Part shown: positions 24,278 to 31,376 of the stretch, in pieces
Numbering within the stretch: the first letter of the stretch is position 1
How the letters are laid out: every line of letters begins with the position of its first letter
Assembly (NCBI GenBank): GCA_910575555.1
Contig: CAJTFX010000029.1
Coordinates: 18,241 to 61,723 of the forward strand
From: Lachnospiraceae bacterium
GTDB lineage: Bacteria > Bacillota > Clostridia > Lachnospirales > Lachnospiraceae
Direction of reading: 5' to 3'
DNA: 43,483 nucleotides
Program-made: the position numbers and the translations under genes
Notes under the pieces: model-generated
Told to the model about the DNA's origin: nothing
Database searches by the model: none
What the model saw: only the letters and a program-made list of their open reading frames with translations

Positions 24278-25687
24278 ATGGCAACCACACGGCTCATGCC
24301 GCTGCACGTTGGGAAAGGCCGGGATGTTACCACGGCCATAGCGGATATTATTGACTATGTGGAGAATCCGCAGAAAACCGATTTTGGAAAATTCATTTAT
24401 GGCTATGAGTGCGACACCCGGATTGCTGATGCAGAATTTCTTCTTTCCAAGCGGCAATATACAAACCTGACCGGAAGAAGCCGGGGTGCGGATGATGTGA
24501 TTGCCTACCATCTCCGTCAGGCGTTTAAGCCCGGCGAGGTCACGCCGGAAGAAGCGAACCAAATCGGGCGGGAACTTGCATTGAAGCTGACAAAAGGTAA
24601 TAATGCTTTTGTTGTCTGCACCCATGTGGACAAACACCATATCCATAACCACATCATCATAAATTCTACCACGCTGGACTGTCAGAAAAAATTCCGTAAC
24701 TTCTGGGGCTCTACCTGGGCGATCCGGCGCATGAATGACAAGCTCTGCCTGGAGCATGGGCTTTCTATTGTGGAGAATCCGAAACCCAGCCGGGACCATT
24801 ACGGCACATGGATGGGAAGTCAGAAACAGCCCTCCCACCAGGAACAGCTACGTTGGGCTATCGACGCAGCTCTGGAAGAAAAGCCGAAGGACTTTGAAGA
24901 ACTTTTGAAGAAACTGGAGGCGGCTGGGATTGAAGTCAACCGGGAACGAAAGAACCTTCGTTTTCGCCTGTCACCGGAAGATAGATATACCCGGTGTGAC
25001 ACGCTAAAGGACGACTATACCGAGCAAGCCATCAAAGAACGGATCGCCGGCACCCGGACAGCGAAGCCGCGCCGTACCTTTCCCCAAAAGCCTGTTTCCA
25101 AAGTCGGGCTGCTGGTGGATATTGAGGCGGCGGTCCGTTCCGGCAAAGGTCCGGGGTATGAACGCTGGGCGAAAGTGTTCAATCTGAAACAGCTCTCTCA
25201 GGCGGTGATCTGGCTCAAAGAGCATGGCGATATGAGCTATGAGGACCTGCAGAAAAAATCAGACGCCGCTACCGCCAGCTTCAATGCGCTGTCGGTAAAG
25301 ATCAAGGAACTGGAATCACAGATGGCTGCCAATGGGGAGCTGCAGAAACAGATCGTAAATTATGCCAAGACGCGGGCAGTCTATGTGGAGTATCGAAAAG
25401 CCGGGTACAGCAAAAAATTCCGTGCGGCGCATGAGACGGAAATCCTTCTGCACCAGGCGGCGAAGAAACACTTTGACGAGGTTGGTATTACAAAGCTGCC
25501 CTCCGTCAAATCTCTGCGGGAGGAATACGCCGGACTTCTGGAACAAAAACGGAAAGCCTATTCTTCCTATAAGCAGGCCAGAGCTGATATGAAGGAACTC
25601 TATAATGTCCGGGCGAATGTGGAGCACCTGCTGGACATTTCCACCGGGCGGGAAACACAGAGGGACACGCAGAAGTCACGGCAATAG
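24278..25687 (+). CDS. Relaxase / mobilization nuclease (MOBP-like)
   Basis: A 469-residue relaxase that nicks the transfer origin and stays bound to the 5' end of the strand. The nuclease domain occupies about 1-250. The metal-binding histidines are in HHIHNH (120-125, within THVDKHHIHNHIIIN). Y27 in IIDYVENP is the likely nicking tyrosine by family position. After about 270 the protein is a long charged coiled coil (SVKIKELESQMAANGELQKQ and later). ATG is preceded by AAGGGGTG. The last gene of the backbone operon; a hairpin cluster follows at 25712. Confidence 0.95.
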   Translation: MATTRLMPLHVGKGRDVTTAIADIIDYVENPQKTDFGKFIYGYECDTRIADAEFLLSKRQYTNLTGRSRGADDVIAYHLRQAFKPGEVTPEEANQIGRELALKLTKGNNAFVVCTHVDKHHIHNHIIINSTTLDCQKKFRNFWGSTWAIRRMNDKLCLEHGLSIVENPKPSRDHYGTWMGSQKQPSHQEQLRWAIDAALEEKPKDFEELLKKLEAAGIEVNRERKNLRFRLSPEDRYTRCDTLKDDYTEQAIKERIAGTRTAKPRRTFPQKPVSKVGLLVDIEAAVRSGKGPGYERWAKVFNLKQLSQAVIWLKEHGDMSYEDLQKKSDAATASFNALSVKIKELESQMAANGELQKQIVNYAKTRAVYVEYRKAGYSKKFRAAHETEILLHQAAKKHFDEVGITKLPSVKSLREEYAGLLEQKRKAYSSYKQARADMKELYNVRANVEHLLDISTGRETQRDTQKSRQ

Positions 25688-25711
25688 TTTTCCTTCTGCT
25701 TTTGGTTTTCA

Positions 25712-25856
25712 GCGTTCCAACGGAACGCGCAGCCATCACCGTAGGTGATGATTTCAGGGGTTTGGGGACATGTCACCAACAAGCATTTTGGCAGGAATAC
25801 CGGAAACGGATTCCTGCCAAAATACGCAATCTTACGGAAGATTGCATTGCTTGCCA
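25712..25856. other. Hairpin cluster, candidate oriT (copy 1)
   Basis: Four hairpins stand in a row just after the relaxase: GCGTTCC-AAC-GGAACGC; CATCACC-GTA-GGTGATG; TTTTGGCAGGAAT with ATTCCTGCCAAAA (25786-25822), continued inward by CCG-GAAA-CGG; and GCAATCTT-ACGG-AAGATTGC (25826-25845). The last two are enclosed by an outer inverted repeat CAAGCA (25780-25785) and TGCTTG (25848-25853). A diverged copy occurs at 30240-30304. Position, hairpins and duplication with a relic of another element suggest an oriT, but no nick site can be assigned. Confidence 0.5.
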
Positions 25857-25900
25857 TTTAGCGCAACCCTTAAAACACAGGCTATACTGTGACAGCACTC

Positions 25901-25929
25901 TTTTGATTTGTCAAAAAATGTGTTATAGT
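25901..25929 (+). promoter_or_regulatory. Probable promoter for the AraC gene
   Basis: TTTTGA and TATAGT are 17 bases apart, upstream of the AraC-family gene. The -10 is good, the -35 weak. Confidence 0.5.
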
Positions 25930-25966
25930 AGTATGTATAACAAACACATTTCGGAGGTGATGAAAA

Positions 25967-26776
25967 ATACTTGAAATTACTCGATATTCAATTAAAAATG
26001 AATGTCTTACCCCGTGGGTAAAATTTATATGGAAACTTAACGCTGAAAATTCTGATTTTCACTATAAACTTTTGCCAACAGACTGTATTGATATTGTTCT
26101 CAATTTGAAAAGCGATATAGTCTATGAAACAGATTCTGGCAAAATTGTTGCGCCACCATTCCACATCAATGGTCTGCGGAGCAAGCCGAGTTTTATTCGC
26201 CAAAATGGAGATGCTTTTATTTTTGGAATTTCATTTCACTCATATGGTCTATTTCCATTTGTCCGCAAACCGCTAAAATGCTTACAAGATGAAGTAGTCG
26301 ATTTGCGAGAGATGTCTTTGGAATTGGAGCAGAAATTTACATCTGCTGTTTCTGGTGCCAATTCGGAAGAAATAATAAAATCTATTGAACATGCTCTTAT
26401 TAGTGAATTAGTTGCTGACCCCAATTTTCTAAGGGAAGTTCCACTAATTAATGATTACTTAACAATCGCTGATGATGTAACAGTGAAAGATTTTTGTGAG
26501 CAACAAGCAATCAACATAAAAACATTTGAAAGAAAAGTCCTCTTTTATACAGGTTTTACACCTAAATTATTACGTAATATTAAACGTTTTCAGATGGCGA
26601 GTAATCAACTGTCACACCAAAGAATAACTAATTTGGTTGAAATCGCCTACAACAATAATTTTACAGACCAAACCCATTTTATAAAAGACTTTAGACGCTT
26701 TTCTGGCGTGGCTCCCCGTGCATTTCAAATGGAAAAAATATCAGTAAAGGAGAACGTTACATACACCTATTTCTAA
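25967..26776 (+). CDS. AraC-family transcription regulator, probable ATA start
   Basis: About 269 residues. The N-terminal sensor half (residues 1-140) begins with LTPWVKFIWKL and LLPTDCIDIVLNL, the pattern of DUF6597-type AraC sensors. The C-terminal AraC HTH (about 160-260) has VKDFCEQQAINIKTFERKVL and LVEIAYNNNFTDQTHFIKDF plus GVAPRAFQ. No ATG, GTG or TTG fits: GGAGGTGA at 25953-25960 is followed 6 nt later by in-frame ATA (25967). The TTG at 26072 lies far from any ribosome site and would remove 35 conserved-looking residues. It probably controls the small enzyme genes downstream. Confidence 0.82.
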   Translation: MLEITRYSIKNECLTPWVKFIWKLNAENSDFHYKLLPTDCIDIVLNLKSDIVYETDSGKIVAPPFHINGLRSKPSFIRQNGDAFIFGISFHSYGLFPFVRKPLKCLQDEVVDLREMSLELEQKFTSAVSGANSEEIIKSIEHALISELVADPNFLREVPLINDYLTIADDVTVKDFCEQQAINIKTFERKVLFYTGFTPKLLRNIKRFQMASNQLSHQRITNLVEIAYNNNFTDQTHFIKDFRRFSGVAPRAFQMEKISVKENVTYTYF

Positions 26777-26792
26777 CAGTCGATTTTTTACT

Positions 26793-26846
26793 ATACCTCC
26801 CGTTTTATTTCATGTAGACTATGAAAAAAACAGGAGGTATTTTTTA
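26793..26846 (+). promoter_or_regulatory. Terminator-like hairpin that hides a ribosome binding site
   Basis: ATACCTCC (26793-26800) pairs perfectly with GGAGGTAT (26833-26840). An inner extension pairs TTTT with AAAA and TTTCAT with ATGAAA. The 3' arm is the Shine-Dalgarno of the gene at 26846, and six Ts fill the space to its ATG. One hairpin could therefore both end transcription and block translation. Confidence 0.6.
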
Positions 26847-27157
26847 TGTCTATTGCTACTGAAATTGTAACAATGAAAATCGCACCAGATATTACGAAGG
26901 AGATGTTTGTAAGCATAGTTGATCAACTCGAAAGGAACTTCCACTCCAAACAAATCGGTTTTATTGATACCGAACTGCTCTACGATGACGAAAGCGGCGA
27001 TTGGACTATGGTACAGCATTGGGAGACTATGGATCAACTGAAAACAGCTTCTGAAAAAATGTTTCAAGATGCGGAAGCTGCCGCTTTTGTGAAAGCGCTC
27101 AATCCTGCGAGTGTCAAAATGAGCATATTGCCGCAAATCAAGGTGTGGGGTAAATAG
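26846..27157 (+). CDS. Antibiotic-biosynthesis-monooxygenase-like (ABM fold) protein
   Basis: 103 residues with the ferredoxin-like ABM pattern: EIVTMKIAPDITKEMFVSIV, then GFIDTELLYDDESGDWTMVQHWETMDQLK and FQDAEAAAFVKAL. Members are small oxygenases or binding proteins; the substrate is not predictable. Its ribosome site is locked in the hairpin upstream, so expression is probably controlled. The TIGR04076 gene follows 3 nt after the stop. Confidence 0.75.
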   Translation: MSIATEIVTMKIAPDITKEMFVSIVDQLERNFHSKQIGFIDTELLYDDESGDWTMVQHWETMDQLKTASEKMFQDAEAAAFVKALNPASVKMSILPQIKVWGK

Positions 27158-27159
27158 CA

Positions 27160-27423
27160 ATGAGAAAATTTGAATATCAAGTAGAGGCAGTAACTGGACA
27201 CTGTTCCTGCGGATATAAAGTTGGTGATGTATTTCATTGTGAGGGAATGAATACTCCTGATGTTCCATTTTGTGGTGGCGCATATATGGCTTTATTTCCA
27301 ATACAGGTTGCTTTGCACAATGGAGCGACTTTTAACTTTGAGAAAAACCCTAAGTCAAAAAGGAATTTAGCGTGTCCAGATAATGGTTATGTAACTTTCA
27401 AATTAACAATGATAGAAGGTTAA
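27160..27423 (+). CDS. TIGR04076 family protein
   Basis: 87 residues. The family signature is clear: VEAVTGHCSCGYKVGDVFHCEGMNTPD split over the N-terminal half, then FCGGAYMALFPIQVALHNGA and CPDNGYVTFKL. Four cysteines (CSC, the C in HCEG, FCGG) suggest a small metal or redox site. Function unknown. It directly follows the ABM gene and probably shares its transcript. Confidence 0.85.
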   Translation: MRKFEYQVEAVTGHCSCGYKVGDVFHCEGMNTPDVPFCGGAYMALFPIQVALHNGATFNFEKNPKSKRNLACPDNGYVTFKLTMIEG

Positions 27424-27501
27424 GCCTATCTCAATATGCGCGGTTTTATGGGGTGTTATCTATAATCCGAAAGAGAAACAGAATAAAAATATGAGTATGC
27501 T

Positions 27502-27599
27502 ATCTGCCGGACGGCGGCAAAAGAAAAAGCCGTCGTTCAGCAGCCCTTTTCTCATGCCTGATTTAATTGCGGCGGCTTTGATTAAACCAGGGCCGCCGT
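27502..27599 (+). repeat. Two-hairpin noncoding module, copy 1
   Basis: About 98 nt that recur at 42543-42638. Hairpin 1 pairs ACGGCGGC with GCCGTCGT over an A-rich loop. Hairpin 2 pairs CGGCGGC with GCCGCCG. Between the copies, one stem base pair differs as A-T versus G-T, so pairing is kept. It looks like a leader or terminator left from an ICE. Copy 1 is followed by a stub matching the end of the gene downstream of copy 2 (ACATTATTCTTAAC at 27646). Confidence 0.7.
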
Positions 27600-27655
27600 G
27601 AAGCTAGAATAGCTATTGCCAAGATAGCGTTAGCTTAAATAAAATACATTATTCT

Positions 27656-27836
27656 TAACCTGCCATGCACCTGTTAAGTGGGTGCTGCCCCTTGTCCTCA
27701 ATATTCGCGAGATAGCGCGGCGAGATAAACATTTCGTCGCTTACTTTCTTACGGCCCTCCTTGCGTCCTGTCCGCACTGCTTTTTCGCTGCCTCAAAAGC
27801 CTTGAAGTCATACTTTGGTACTGGTCTTTTGGCCAT
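27656..27836 (-). pseudogene. XRE-family regulator remnant
   Basis: Read on the minus strand, ATG at 27836 gives AKRPVPKYDFKAFEAA, hits a stop after QDARRAVRK, and continues in another frame as KKVSDEMFISPRYLANIEDKGQ. It then runs into unrelated sequence. This is the N-terminus of an ICE-type HTH regulator (SPRYLANIENKGQHP in intact relatives, from memory), frameshifted and truncated. An 88-codon frame on the plus strand over the same bases is a shadow. Confidence 0.75.
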
Positions 27837-27944
27837 AGTTATTTACCCTATTGCATTTTACTGTTCACCTTTCTTCTTGGATGTGTCTTCATTGTTCTAT
27901 CAGTTGGCCGAAATAATTCCATATTATTTAGAGCAAAATTCTGC

Positions 27945-27972
27945 TTGAAGTATCAAAAACTATGGATATAAT
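27945..27972 (+). promoter_or_regulatory. Promoter for the MerR gene
   Basis: TTGAAG and TATAAT, 16 bases apart, end 20 nt before the MerR start codon region. Confidence 0.65.
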
Positions 27973-27992
27973 GGTAGATAGGTGGTGATAAA

Positions 27993-28805
27993 ATGTTTAG
28001 AATAGGCGAATTTTCAAAGCTGACACAAGTATCTATCCGTATGCTTCGATATTATGATGAAATGGGGCTTTTGAAGCCCGCAGAGGTTGACAAGTGGACG
28101 GGACACCGACTGTATTCGGTGGAGCAAATACCGCGCCTAAATAAAATCCTGTATTTGCGGGATAGTGGACTAAATGTTTCAGAAATCGCGCTTGCCCTGA
28201 CGATGGACGATAAACCACTTCTTACGCAGCTCGACGAAAAGCGCATAGAGATAGAAAATGCAATACAGGCCGAACGAGAAAAACTGCGGAAGATTGAACT
28301 TGCAAAAAGTGAAATACAGGGTGGTAAAGGAGAACTGCACTATAACATCTCCGTTAAGTCGATCCCCTCGTATCAGGTGCTGTCCTTGCGGAAAGCTGTA
28401 CCAACCTACTATTCCGAGGGCGACTTATGGAAAGAGCTTTCTACTTTTACAGGTGCGCAAAAAATAGAAATAATGAGTAATACATTTTCCATTTATCACG
28501 ATACTGAATTTCGGGAGACAGATGTTGATATTGAGCTATGCGCTCCGGTAAAGAAAATGGGAAAGGCAAAAGATCCATTTTGTTTCCGCATGACAGAACC
28601 AGTCCCGTATATGGCTTGCACAATGGTCTATGGCGATTTTGCAAATATAAAAGGAGCCTACCTTGCCTTTGCCGAATGGCTGCAGAAAAACAGCGAATAC
28701 AAAATGTCTAACCCTATGCGTCAAATTGTGCATAGAGGCCCGTGGAATGAGAGTAACCCTGAAAAATATTTGATTGAGCTTCAAATACCGCTGGAACACA
28801 CATGA
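27993..28805 (+). CDS. MerR-family regulator with GyrI-like effector domain
   Basis: 270 residues. The MerR HTH is at 1-70 (FRIGEFSKLTQVSIRMLRYYDEMG, split here for length; then HRLYSVEQIPRLNKILYLRD). A coiled-coil dimer helix is at about 75-110. A GyrI-like small-molecule binding domain is at about 118-268 (ISVKSIPSYQVLSLRKAVP to YLIELQIPL). This is the BmrR/TipA-like architecture for sensing drug-like ligands. A MerR-type promoter lies just downstream of it, before the TrmO-like gene. Its first 57 codons recur at 36926 as a truncated copy. Confidence 0.92.
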   Translation: MFRIGEFSKLTQVSIRMLRYYDEMGLLKPAEVDKWTGHRLYSVEQIPRLNKILYLRDSGLNVSEIALALTMDDKPLLTQLDEKRIEIENAIQAEREKLRKIELAKSEIQGGKGELHYNISVKSIPSYQVLSLRKAVPTYYSEGDLWKELSTFTGAQKIEIMSNTFSIYHDTEFRETDVDIELCAPVKKMGKAKDPFCFRMTEPVPYMACTMVYGDFANIKGAYLAFAEWLQKNSEYKMSNPMRQIVHRGPWNESNPEKYLIELQIPLEHT

Positions 28806-28818
28806 TTGTACAGACTTT

Positions 28819-28858
28819 GAAATGTCCCGCTAAAAATGCAGGGCATTTTTTATTTTTC
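28819..28858 (+). terminator. Terminator after the MerR gene
   Basis: AAATGTCCCGC pairs with GCAGGGCATTT (one wobble, one mismatch) over a 7-nt loop, followed by TTTTTTATTTTT-type sequence. Confidence 0.75.
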
Positions 28859-28862
28859 CCTG

Positions 28863-28893
28863 TTGCATCTCACATGATGTGAGGTATTATACT
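28863..28893 (+). promoter_or_regulatory. MerR-type promoter with 19-bp spacer and palindrome
   Basis: TTGCAT (28863-28868) and TATACT (28888-28893) are 19 bases apart, the over-long spacing that MerR proteins correct by twisting DNA. Directly after the -35 is a perfect palindrome CTCACATGATGTGAG (28869-28883). It drives the TrmO-like and GNAT genes, and the regulator is likely the MerR gene next door. Confidence 0.7.
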
Positions 28894-28923
28894 GGATTTA
28901 CCAACAAAGCAAGGAGGAAAAAT

Positions 28924-29397
28924 ATGACCTATCAATTAAAAGCCATTGGCAAAGTAAAGAATGATGAAAACGGCACATTTATTCAGTTAGAGCCGGAGTA
29001 CATTCCCGGACTGCAGGCCTTAGAGGGTTTCAGCCACATCAATGTCCTTTGGTGGTTCAGCGATTGCGACAACGACGCAGACCGGAATGAATTACAGACA
29101 GAACAGCCCTATAAAGGCGCACCCGAAGTCATGGGTGTATTTGCAACACGATCTCCTGCGCGTCCGAACCCTATTGCATTAACAGCGTCTGAAATTATTA
29201 ACATTGATTTCACCAACGGCATGATTCGTGTTACATTCATTGACGCAAATGACAATACGCCCGTACTTGACTTCAAGCCGTACACTCCGAGTTTTGACAG
29301 GGTTGAAACACCCGGTGTTCCCGCATGGTGCAGCGAATGGCCGAAAAGTACAGAAACGTCCGGCTATTTTGATTGGGGACAGGTATTCAAATTTTAA
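28924..29397 (+). CDS. TrmO-like (TsaA/YaeB family) S-adenosylmethionine-dependent methyltransferase
   Basis: 157 residues of the TsaA fold. In TrmO the enzyme methylates N6 of t6A37 in tRNA. The family blocks are LEGFSHINVLWWFS, GVFATRSPARPNPIALT (the S-adenosylmethionine site) and LDFKPYTPSFD. The protein lacks TrmO's C-terminal domain, as small Firmicute homologs often do. ATG follows AGGAGG. Why a drug-sensing MerR should control it is unclear; the substrate may not be tRNA. Confidence 0.85.
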   Translation: MTYQLKAIGKVKNDENGTFIQLEPEYIPGLQALEGFSHINVLWWFSDCDNDADRNELQTEQPYKGAPEVMGVFATRSPARPNPIALTASEIINIDFTNGMIRVTFIDANDNTPVLDFKPYTPSFDRVETPGVPAWCSEWPKSTETSGYFDWGQVFKF

Positions 29398-29411
29398 GAG
29401 GGGAGTGGCTT

Positions 29412-29999
29412 ATGAAATTACAGGATTTTGTTCAGAATAAACCTGTTCTTGAAACGGAACAACTTATCCTGCGCCCTCTGCGAAAAGAAGATGTTTCAGA
29501 TTTGAAAGAATGGATGGGTGACAGTTCTATTTATCAGTATTGGGGAAAACGCCCAGGAAAAAGTGATTTAAACCCGGAATTGCTTTTTCAAAAGCCGGAG
29601 AAACCAACAAAAAGTTTTCATTGGGGTATTGTTCACAAACAAGATAATAAAGTTATCGGGGATATGTGGGTGTATCTCATTGAAAATGACCGCATGGCAA
29701 AAGTAGCATTTCGCCTTTCTCCTGCCTATCAAGGCAACCGACTTATGACAGAAGCGTTGGCGAGAGTAGCTATCTTCTGCTTTGAAGAAACAGAATTGCA
29801 GCGTCTTTGGGCTGATGTTCATATCTGTAACATTGCGTCATTCAAAACTCTTGAAAAAGCGGGCTTCAAGCGTGAAGGGCTTATTCGTGAGGGAAAAATG
29901 GTAAACATCTACTGCGATTATTATTTATATGGCATGACAAAAGATGATTATATTGAGGCGATGGATAAATCCCAGCACCCCAGCCGGAACAGTCCGTGA
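29412..29999 (+). CDS. GNAT family N-acetyltransferase (RimJ/RimL-like), extended C-terminus
   Basis: 195 residues. The acetyl-CoA domain shows LETEQLILRPLRKEDVSDLK, IVHKQDNKVIGDMWVY, RLSPAYQGNRLMTEALARV (the pyrophosphate-binding loop) and NIASFKTLEKAGFKREGLIREG. The pattern is that of RimJ/RimL-type acetyltransferases acting on proteins or antibiotics. After about residue 180 (YLYGMTKDDYIEAM) the frame runs into GC-rich sequence from another gene, so the last 13 residues are probably not native. ATG follows GAGGGGAG. Confidence 0.88.
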   Translation: MKLQDFVQNKPVLETEQLILRPLRKEDVSDLKEWMGDSSIYQYWGKRPGKSDLNPELLFQKPEKPTKSFHWGIVHKQDNKVIGDMWVYLIENDRMAKVAFRLSPAYQGNRLMTEALARVAIFCFEETELQRLWADVHICNIASFKTLEKAGFKREGLIREGKMVNIYCDYYLYGMTKDDYIEAMDKSQHPSRNSP

Positions 30000-30232
30000 T
30001 CCCCGATATGGGCAAGGATGCTCCAGCCCGGCCTGCTCCGCAGGCTGAGCCCGAAAAAGTGGAGAAATCCCCCGTGCAGGATAAAACGGCGGAGCCGGCA
30101 GAAAAGGCTACAAAGCGCCGGGGCTGTCCCCAGGGAGGCAAAGCGGAAAAGGGGCCGGAGCCTCGTAAGAGCCGCCCGGCCAAGGTTGACAAGGCGGCCC
30201 TTGACGAGTCCCCGTCCCCCGGCGTGGGGAGT
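29969..30232 (+). pseudogene. C-terminal remnant of a Pro/Lys-rich ICE protein with AT-hook-like motif
   Basis: In a frame different from the GNAT gene, the GC-rich segment reads PAPQPEQSVIPDMGKDAPAR, then PEKVEKSPVQDKTAEPAEK, TKRRGCPQGGKAEK and PRKSRPAKVDKAALDE. It has no start or N-terminus. KRRGxPxGxK resembles an AT-hook (RGRP core) with changes. Base composition and protein character match the ICE backbone and not the AT-rich cargo on both sides. It is followed at once by oriT-like copy 2, as the relaxase is by copy 1. Confidence 0.6.
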
Positions 30233-30238
30233 TCCCTA

Positions 30239-30304
30239 ACAAGCATTTTTGCGGACTCTGGCCACGCAAAAATAGCAAGTATGTCCAAACTTGCCCTGCT
30301 TGCC
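30239..30304. other. Hairpin cluster, candidate oriT relic (copy 2)
   Basis: Same plan as 25780-25853: outer CAAGCA (30240-30245) and TGCTTG (30297-30302). Inside are TTTTTGCG/CGCAAAAA (30246-30272) and GCAAGT/ACTTGC (30275-30294). The upstream words also match: GGGGA, a few bases, then AACAAGCATTTT in both. Stem sequences differ while their positions agree, as expected for transfer origins of two related elements. The rest of 30305-30416 is AT-rich leader for the lipoprotein gene; no clear promoter is seen. Confidence 0.5.
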
Positions 30305-30416
30305 GTTTCGTGTTTTACGCACTATAATTACTTTCAAAAAATTTTTCTGATATTCTAAGTCCTTTTTGAAAAAATTGCGTTAATATAAGTAGGACACCAA
30401 AACAGGAGGCAATGCA

Positions 30417-30803
30417 ATGAAAGTTTTTACAAAAAAAAGCGCGCTTGCTCTGATAGTTGTTTCCACACTATTATTCAGTTTAGCTGCCTGTGAGGACGAC
30501 ACACCAGAAGTTAAGGTATATTCAGATCGTGTTTATGTAAGCGATCATCTTTTTATTTCAACTGGAGATAGCAGTGATACTCTCCCGGATGGTTACATCT
30601 CCATTGGAACAGTAGAAACTTTACTTTCAAAAACAGAACCAGTAGAAAGCAATAACGCTTCAAACTGTTTGGAAGTTGGAAGCGAGTTATATTTACCTGC
30701 TGGTATTAATCTTGATGATATGACTTCTTCTATAAAATTATATGGAAAGGATAATACTAATGATGAATATGAAATTTTTTCTTTAATGTTTGTGATTGAT
30801 TAG
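30417..30803 (+). CDS. Small predicted lipoprotein
   Basis: 128 residues with a lipoprotein signal: positive start (KVFTKKS), hydrophobic run (ALALIVVSTLLFSL) and lipobox LAAC, so the mature protein would start at C25. The rest is a small beta-rich domain with no recognised family. ATG follows AGGAGG. It stands directly before an ECF sigma factor gene and may be its sensor partner or its target (inference). Confidence 0.78.
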   Translation: MKVFTKKSALALIVVSTLLFSLAACEDDTPEVKVYSDRVYVSDHLFISTGDSSDTLPDGYISIGTVETLLSKTEPVESNNASNCLEVGSELYLPAGINLDDMTSSIKLYGKDNTNDEYEIFSLMFVID

Positions 30804-30839
30804 AATGTATCTATGCCACAAAAAGAGGGGGAAAGTTAT

Positions 30840-31376
30840 ATCACAGAATTTGCACTTATCCAAAAAGCTCAAAAGGGCGATACAGAAGCGTTAGAAAAGC
30901 TTATTGACCGATACTATGACAATATTTTTTCGTATTTATTTCGCAAGGTCGGAAGCATAGAACTTGCAGAAGATTTGACCCAGGAAGTTTTTCTACGACT
31001 GGTTAAAACACTATCGCGTTATCGTCCTACGGGGAAGTTTTCTAACTATGTATTTACGATTGCAGTAAATGCAGCAAATGATTATTTTAGAAAAAATAAA
31101 TTATTTATACATGAGGAACTCAATTCAGTAGATATTGATGCAGGGATAGATATTGAGGGGATTTTGATTGAACAAGAACAACACATTCGTTTGAAAGAAG
31201 CGTTAGAAAAATTACCTGATATGCAGAAAGATGCAATCCTTCTCCGCTACTTTCACAACATGAAAATTAAGAATATTGCAAAAATAACAGGAACAAATCC
31301 ATCGACTGTAAAATCACGCATTAGTCAGGGTCTAAATAAATTAAAAATAATATTGTTGGAGGACGAATCCGAGTGA
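30840..31376 (+). CDS. ECF-type RNA polymerase sigma factor, probable ATC start
   Basis: About 178 residues. Region 2 includes LIDRYYDNIFSYLFRKVG and LAEDLTQEVFLRLVKTL. Region 4 includes LPDMQKDAILLRYFHNMKIK and the HTH TGTNPSTVKSRISQGLNKLK. AGAGGGGG at 30824-30831 is followed 8 nt later by in-frame ATC (30840). An in-frame ATG at 30813 precedes that ribosome site and has none of its own. The stop overlaps the next gene's GTG (GAGTGA). The sigma factor and the membrane and transporter genes form one operon, probably self-activated. Confidence 0.85.
   Translation: MTEFALIQKAQKGDTEALEKLIDRYYDNIFSYLFRKVGSIELAEDLTQEVFLRLVKTLSRYRPTGKFSNYVFTIAVNAANDYFRKNKLFIHEELNSVDIDAGIDIEGILIEQEQHIRLKEALEKLPDMQKDAILLRYFHNMKIKNIAKITGTNPSTVKSRISQGLNKLKIILLEDESE

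Noticed and set aside
25810..25818. ATTCCTGCC compared with the RP4-type nick consensus
   Set aside because: The partial likeness is absent from the second hairpin module at 30240, so it is not used to assign a nick site.
27682..27948. 88-codon hydrophobic reading frame on the plus strand
   Set aside because: No ribosome site, and the minus strand over the same bases carries clear remnants of an XRE regulator; the plus frame is a shadow.
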